A stretch of DNA of 64,000 bases, taken from positions 545,741,368 through 545,805,367 of the forward strand of contig CM022303.1 of assembly GCA_011799875.1 (NCBI GenBank). Reading direction: 5' to 3'. The DNA comes from Thinopyrum elongatum (Eukaryota > Streptophyta > Magnoliopsida > Poales > Poaceae). The translations under genes and the position numbers were made by a program. Below the pieces are notes generated by a model, which made no database searches, was not told the origin of the DNA, and worked only from the letters and a program-made list of their open reading frames with translations. Below, piece by piece: positions 59,080-64,000 of this stretch (position 1 is its first letter; every line of letters starts with the position of its first letter).

Positions 59080-60584
59080 TGATACGTCCATTTTGCATCA
59101 TTGTTTTATATCAATATTTATTGCATTGTGGGCTGTTATTACACATTATGGCACAATAATTATGCCTTTTCTCTCTTATTTTCAAGGTTTACATGAAGAG
59201 GGAGAATGCCGACAGCTGGAATTCTGGGCTGGAAAAGGAGCAAATATTAGAGACCTATTCTGCACAACTCCAAAAGTCCTGAAACTTCACGGAGAGTCAT
59301 TTTGGATTTAATAAAAAATATTGGGTGAAGAAAGTACCAGAGGGGGGCCACCTGCCATCCACAAGGGTGGAGGGCGCACCCCCCGTCTTTGTGGGCCTTC
59401 TGGCAGGCCCCCGACACCCATCTTCTGCTATATTGTGTGTTTTGACCTGGAAAAAAATCATAAGAAAGATTTCGGGACAAAGCCCCTCCGTCTCGAGGTA
59501 GAACCTGGGCAGAACCAATCTAGGGCTCCGGCGGAGCTGTTCTGCCGGGGAAACATCCCTCCGGGAGGGGGGAATCGTCGCCATCGTCATCACCATCGAT
59601 CCTCTCATCAAGAGGGGGTCAATCTCCATCAACATCTTCACCAGCACCATCTCCTCTCAAACCCTAGTTCATCTCTTGTATCCGATCTTTGTCTCAAAAC
59701 CTCAGATTGGTACCTGTGGGTTGCTAGTAGTGTTGATTACTCCTTGTAGTTGATGCTAGTTGGTTTATTCTGTGGAAGATCATATGTTCAGATCCTTAAT
59801 GATAATTAATACTCCTCTGATTATGAACATGAATATGCTTTTTGAGTAGTTACGTTTGTTCCTGAGGACATGGGAGAAGTCTTGTTATAAGTAATCATGT
59901 GAATTTGGTATTCGTTCGATATTTTGATAAGATGTATGTTGTCTTTCCTCTAGTGGTCTTATGTGAACGTCGACTACATAACACTTCACCATGATTTGGG
60001 CCTAGGGGAAGGCACTGGGAAGTAATAAGTAGATGATGGGTTGCTAGAGTGACAGAAGCTTAAACCCTAGTTTATGCGTTGCTTCGTAAGGTGCTGATTT
60101 GGATCCATATGTTTCATGCTATGGTTAGGTTTACCTTAATTCTTCTTTCGTAGTTGCGGATGCTTGCGAGAGGGGTTAATCATAAGTGGGAGGCTTGTCC
60201 AAGGAAGGGCAGCACCCAAGCACCGGTCCACCCACATATCAAATTATCAAAGTAACGAACGCGAATCATATGAGCATGATGAAAACTAACTTGACAACAA
60301 TTCCCATGTGTCCTCGGGAGCGCTTTGCTTTATATAAGAGTTCGTCCAGGCTTGTCCTTTGCTACAAAAAGGATTGGGCCACCTTGCTGCACCTTGTTTA
60401 CTATTGTTACTTGTTACCCGTTATGAATTATCTCATCATACAACTATCTGTCACCGATAATTTCAGTGCTTGCAGAGAATACCTTGCTGAAAACCGCTTG
60501 TCATTTCCTTCTGCTCCTCGTTGGGTTAGACACTCTTACTTATCGAAAGGACGACGATTGATCCCCTATACTTGTGGGTCATCA
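59080..60584 (+). repeat. 3' LTR of the Fatima-type element (1505 bp)
   Basis: Matches 37489-39011; ends GTGGGTCATCA, followed by the TSD TTCCC. Confidence 0.9.
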
Positions 60585-60589
60585 TTCCC

Positions 60590-60731
60590 GAAGCAGTTTA
60601 GTCAAGATTACCTCTCAAACTACATGATTGGCGGCCGACCATCACAAGGGGTTGGACTAGAGTCCTGTGTGCCTTTTGCATGGATAAGAGCACAATGGGG
60701 GCATTCGCTTCACCTTGTTCAGCAACCATAA
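60590..60731 (+). pseudogene. Gene fragment of unknown family, right part of the split exon
   Basis: Joined in phase with TGGTTCCC at 37481-37488, it reads W-F-P then KQFSQDYLSNYMIGGRPSQG and ends in a TAA at 60729-60731. The distal part (VPFAWIRAQWGHSLHLVQQP) may already be out of the original frame. Confidence 0.5.
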
Positions 60732-60959
60732 TGTCTCTCGCCTCTTTCTTTACCATCTTTAATAGTACAAGTATACAACCCTGGTTCATCATTCTTTATT
60801 TGGTGCTTATGTAGTTCTATTTTTGATGTAATTCTTGAACATATGTACCTGTGAATCGAATAATGCATTGGTTGTTTGAACCTGATGGATATGAATAAAG
60901 TTATAGCCTACTTTCAAATTCAAATTCGGTACAATTTTAAATAGCAGCAAATAAATTAG
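60732..60959 (+). other. 3' UTR-like tail of the split gene fragment
   Basis: AT-rich, with AATAAAG at ~60894 as a possible poly(A) signal. No ORF. Confidence 0.35.
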
Positions 60960-61528
60960 GGTGAAAATACGCTCTGCAGGTCATTACTGCACACACGGTC
61001 TATAAAGCACATCGTGTGTGATATACATCATAATCCGACACGGTTCACGGAGAGGAAACGTGTGTAAGGATGCACACAGTTGCCGTTTGCAAAGCGTGTG
61101 TGATGTCAGACCATATCACAAACGGTGCGAGTAAACTAAATGTGTGTGATTGTCGCCTTATCGTACACGCTTTATAATCATGAACTGTTTGTGATGTGGC
61201 ACGCATCGTAAACGTAGAGCCAGTTTGGTACGTGCCTGGAAAAAATCCCGTGCCTAGACTATGCCTGGTATAAGGTAAAACCACAGAAGTCCGACTACGA
61301 TGGTAATGCGAGCACAAACGAGTAGCAAGGATGGAGCGTTTGGGATACATGCCAGCAACGCATACACTTAGTTATTGAAAACGTACGCATTGCTACTCCC
61401 TATCCCCGATGGTTTCTGGGTCATCTGGGAAGGACCCCCCTATCGCCCACACTCACTAGGCAGCGGTTTAGAATGCCGTCGCGGAAAGGGGTTAAAAACC
61501 GTTTGTATAGCAGCTCGCTGTACCAGTG
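60960..61528 (+). repeat. Right subterminal region and terminus of the CACTA element
   Basis: GTGTGTGAT words at ~61014, ~61092 and ~61141, a palindromic arrangement GTGTGTGATG..ATCACAAACGGTG (61091-61123), and TGAACTGTTTGTGATG (~61181), which is also in the left array. It ends in the degenerate TIR ..CCAGTG at 61528, then the TSD AGA. Confidence 0.7.
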
Positions 61529-61531
61529 AGA

Positions 61532-61768
61532 TGATCTTCATAACTATGCACAATTCTGTCAATTGCCCAATAGTAATTTATTTACCCTTCGCCTCCTTTC
61601 TGAGAGATGCCTCTAGTGAACCTATGGCCCGAGGGCCCATTCTCCGTATATTTACAAGTTCCTACCATTGCTATCAATTTGCTACCATTATTCTAGTTAC
61701 TATTATCCTTTGCTATCTTTCCTATTATTTGCTTTTAACCTTGTGGCTAGCAAGAACAAGGGGAGTGA
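61532..61768 (+). repeat. LTR-B, part 3
   Basis: TGATCTTCATAACTATGCAC and onward follows the Sabrina-type LTR downstream of CCTTAGA (compare 2085 onward and 34740 onward). More diverged toward 61740. Interrupted at 61768 by the minus-strand WHAM-type element. Confidence 0.7.
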
Positions 61769-63126
61769 TGATGTCTACTACGCAACCTTCTTCTTGTAGA
61801 CCAGTGTTGGGCCTCCAAGCGCAGAGTTTTGTAGGACAGTAGCAAATTTCCCTAAAGTGGATGACCTAAGGTTTATCAATCCGTGGGAGGCGTAGGATGA
61901 AGATGGTCTCTCTCAAACAACCCTGCAACCAAATAACAAAGAGTCTCTTGTGTCCCCAACACACCCAATACAATGGTAAATTGTATAGGTGCACTAGTTC
62001 GGCGAAGAGATGGTGATACAAGTGTAATATGGATAGTAGATATAGGTTTTTGTAATATGAAAATATAAAAACAGCAAGGTAACTAGTAACAAAAGCGAGC
62101 AAAAACGGTATTGCAATGCTTGAAAACAAGGCCTAGGATTCATACTTTCACTAGTGCAAATTCTCTCAACAATGATAACATATTTGAATCATATGGCAAT
62201 CCCTCAATGTGCGACAAAGAGTCACTCCAAAGTTTCTATCACAGAACGTAGGATGAAAACATGCATCAACCCCTATGCATAGATTACCCCAATGTCACCT
62301 TGGGAATCGACGAGTTGAGTACCAAAACATACATCAAGTGAATCAATAGAACATCCAATTGTCATCATAGATATCCCATCGCAAGACATACATCAAGTGT
62401 TCTCAAATCCAATACTCAATCCAACATAACGAAACTTCAAAGAGCAAGACTCAATTCATCACAAGAAGGTAGAGGGGGAGAAACACCATATGATCCAACT
62501 ATAGTAGCAAAGCTCGCGGTACATCAAGATCGTGCCAAATCAAGAACACGAGAGAGAGAGAGAGAGAGAGAGAGATCAAACACATAGCTACTGGTACATA
62601 CCCTCAGCCCCAAGGGTGAACTACTCCCTCCTCGTCATGGAGACCGCCGGGATGATGAAGATGGCCTCCGGTGATGGTTTCCCCCTCCGGCAGGGTGCCG
62701 GAACGGGCTCCCGATTGGTTTTTTGTGGCTACAGAGGCTTCCGATCTAGGGTTCTTTTTGGAGGTTTGGATATTTATAAGAATTTTTGGCGTCGGTCTCA
62801 CGTCAAGGGGGTGCCCGAGGGGCGCACAAGCCTGGAGCTAGCGCCCTAGGGGGTAGGGCGTGACTAGCAGGCTTGTGGCCTCCTCGATCACTTCCTGGCT
62901 CAGCTCCGGTGCTTCGGGGGTCTCTTTTGGTCCATAAAAAATCACCATAAATTTTCAGCCCATTCCGAGAACTTTTATTTGTACACAAAAAACGACATCA
63001 CGGTAGTTCTGCTGAAAACAGCGTCAGTCCGGGTTAGTTCTAATCAAATCATACCAAAACCATATAAAATTGTTGTAAACATGGCATGAATACTTCATAA
63101 ATTATAGATACGTTGGAGACGTATCA
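61769..63126 (-). repeat. 3' LTR of WHAM-type copy 2 (1358 bp)
   Basis: TGATGTCTACTACGCAACC.. on the plus strand, ending ..GGAGACGTATCA. About 250 bp shorter than the LTR at 10187. Confidence 0.85.
62551..62575. repeat. (AG)12 microsatellite in the LTR
   Basis: Corresponds to the shorter TC run at 10749-10764 in the other copy. Confidence 0.9.
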
Positions 63127-63140
63127 GCATCCCCAAGCTT
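63127..63140 (-). other. Polypurine tract, WHAM-type copy 2
   Basis: On the minus strand AAGCTTGGGGATGC, identical to 10173-10186. Confidence 0.75.
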
Positions 63141-64000
63141 AATTCCTGCTCGTCCTCGAGTAGGTAAATGATAACAGAAATAATTTATGAAGTGTGAATG
63201 CTAGCATAGTGTATAAATTTGATCAATGATAGTTCCAAACACTTTTTCTAGCATCATTATATATCATAAACTGTAGCTCATCTCATAAAACTTCTCATGA
63301 TCAAGTAACAAGCTATTCACATGTTAAAGCATAGACCATAAACTTTCTTGAAAACTAACAAACTATGTTCTCAGTCATCAAGCAATTGAAATTCATCTTA
63401 TTTTCAGGAAGGGTCTATGTAAGAGCTTTGATTTAGCAAATTCTACATACTCCACTATCATATAGTCTTCCATGATTGCTGACACTCAAAGCATATTTTT
63501 AGAACAAATAGCATCCATCGAACACAAAGAAAGATAGGGGCTTAATGTTTCGCCTCCCAACTTATTTATCATAGAGATAATTGTCAACAATAATAATTCA
63601 TGATCAAATATATTTGAATGGCCATATATGCTTGGATCTTTCCCCACCACATGATACTTGCCAACTAGAGAATAATTGAGGTTGAAATGAGATGGAATAC
63701 TACTGACTCTTGCATAAAAGTAAAAGATAGGCCCTTCGCACAGGGAAGCAGGGATTTCCAGAGGTGCCAGAGCTCGAAGCTTTTAAATCAGAGATGTATA
63801 TAATTTTGAGAGGTATGATTTCATTGTCAACGTAACGACCGAGAGTTCCCAATATCTTCCATGCTAGACACATTATAGGAGGTTCCCAAATAGAAAGGTA
63901 AAGTTTTTACTCCCCCTCCACCAACAAACAAAATCCATGGCTAGCCGAATCCTCGGGTGCCCTCCATACCAACAACAATCCGGGGGAGTTTTGCTTTATT
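63141..64000 (-). other. Non-coding internal region, WHAM-type copy 2
   Basis: Contains CTCGTCCTCGAGTAGG (reverse of the motif before the PPT at 10151) and other matches to the WHAM-type interior. No credible ORF. Confidence 0.6.

Larger units (their letters stand above)
37489..60584 (+). mobile_element. Fatima-type Athila LTR retrotransposon with nested chromovirus
   Basis: Bounded by TGATACGTCC and GGGTCATCA, flanked by a perfect TSD TTCCC (37484-37488 and 60585-60589). LTRs of 1523 and 1505 bp, tRNA-Asp PBS, one gag-pol frame, a further ORF after pol, ~1.5 kb of non-coding DNA and a PPT. Without the nested Tekay-type element it is ~10.1 kb, a normal full length. All pol domains are present but five in-frame stops inactivate it. 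It split an exon of the CACTA cargo. Confidence 0.9.
11953..61528 (+). mobile_element. CACTA DNA transposon carrying gene fragments, with nested retroelements
   Basis: It starts CACTACTGCAGG and ends in a degenerate inverted copy, ..CCAGTG. The terminal 21 bp agree at 15 positions, including CACT, CAG and GCTGCTA. The flanks carry the 3-bp duplication AGA, the size expected for CACTA, and LTR-B resumes seamlessly after it. Without nested retroelements it would be ~7.3 kb: 11953-15988, 35194-37488 and 60590-61528. No transposase was recognised, so it is non-autonomous. Its cargo is three broken gene-like sequences. Subterminal arrays with palindromic units lie at both ends. Confidence 0.8.
61769..64000 (-). 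mobile_element. WHAM-type LTR retrotransposon, copy 2, minus strand, runs off the window
   Basis: Its 3' LTR (61769-63126) is the reverse complement of the 10187-11793 type, followed on the minus strand by the PPT and the start of the internal region. Left flank AGTGA (61764-61768) is half of a likely duplication; the other half is outside the window. Confidence 0.85.

Noticed and set aside
60186..60589. N-terminal half of the ORF ending at 60731
   Set aside because: It is 3' LTR sequence of the Fatima-type element; only the part from 60590 belongs to a gene fragment.
61045..61350. Minus-strand ORF in the CACTA right arm
   Set aside because: Lies in the subterminal repeat region and has no domain; a chance frame.

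Overview
The window looks like intergenic DNA from a large grass genome, most likely Triticeae (wheat, goatgrass or barley type). The evidence is the dense nest of long LTR retrotransposons, the LTR heads TGATACGTCTCC and TGATACGTCC (which I associate from memory with the Sabrina/WHAM and Fatima families), a CACTA DNA transposon, a LINE relic and broken host-gene copies. I see no complete, clearly functional host gene. About nine tenths of the sequence is mobile DNA. Family names are from memory. Clade assignments (Athila, Tat, Tekay/Del, LINE, CACTA) rest on motifs in the sequence.

Layout. 1-2544: partial Athila-like element (Sabrina-type copy 1). 2545-4099: GC-rich broken gene of a repetitive grass family. 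4100-5592: 3' part of a LINE, minus strand. 5593-5757: head of an LTR, followed directly by a second LTR (LTR-B) starting at 5758. LTR-B is the host of nearly everything else. It continues at 5758-6652, 11799-11952 and 61532-61768, and three elements sit in its gaps: a WHAM-type element (6653-11793, TSD TATGT), a CACTA transposon (11953-61528, TSD AGA) and a minus-strand WHAM-type element (61769 to the window end).

The CACTA element carries broken copies of three gene-like sequences: an F-box/LRR/FBD gene (13524-15203, minus), an AP2/ERF-like gene (35403-36177) and a spliced gene of unknown family (37218-60731, interrupted). Two retroelements entered it. One is Sabrina-type copy 2 (15989-35193). 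Its 3' LTR was hit by a Tat-lineage gypsy element (22630-34460), whose reverse transcriptase was in turn hit by a solo LTR (26841-28415). The other is a Fatima-type Athila element (37489-60584, TSD TTCCC), whose pol was split by a Tekay-type chromovirus (41898-54853, TSD GCTGG). The longest nesting chain is LTR-B > CACTA > Sabrina-type > Tat > solo LTR.

The three gypsy elements with pol (Tat, Fatima-type, Tekay-type) are dead copies with in-frame stops or frameshifts, but their domains are readable in order. The Sabrina/WHAM-type elements have no pol and were presumably mobilised in trans. The most notable signals are: a hairpin pair placed 17-19 nt after the stop codon in three separate non-autonomous elements; repeated internal copies of the polypurine-tract motif, several followed by perfect inverted repeats; an antisense ORF with its own TATA box in the Tat element; a palindrome array in the solo LTR; and the multi-gene cargo of the CACTA element.
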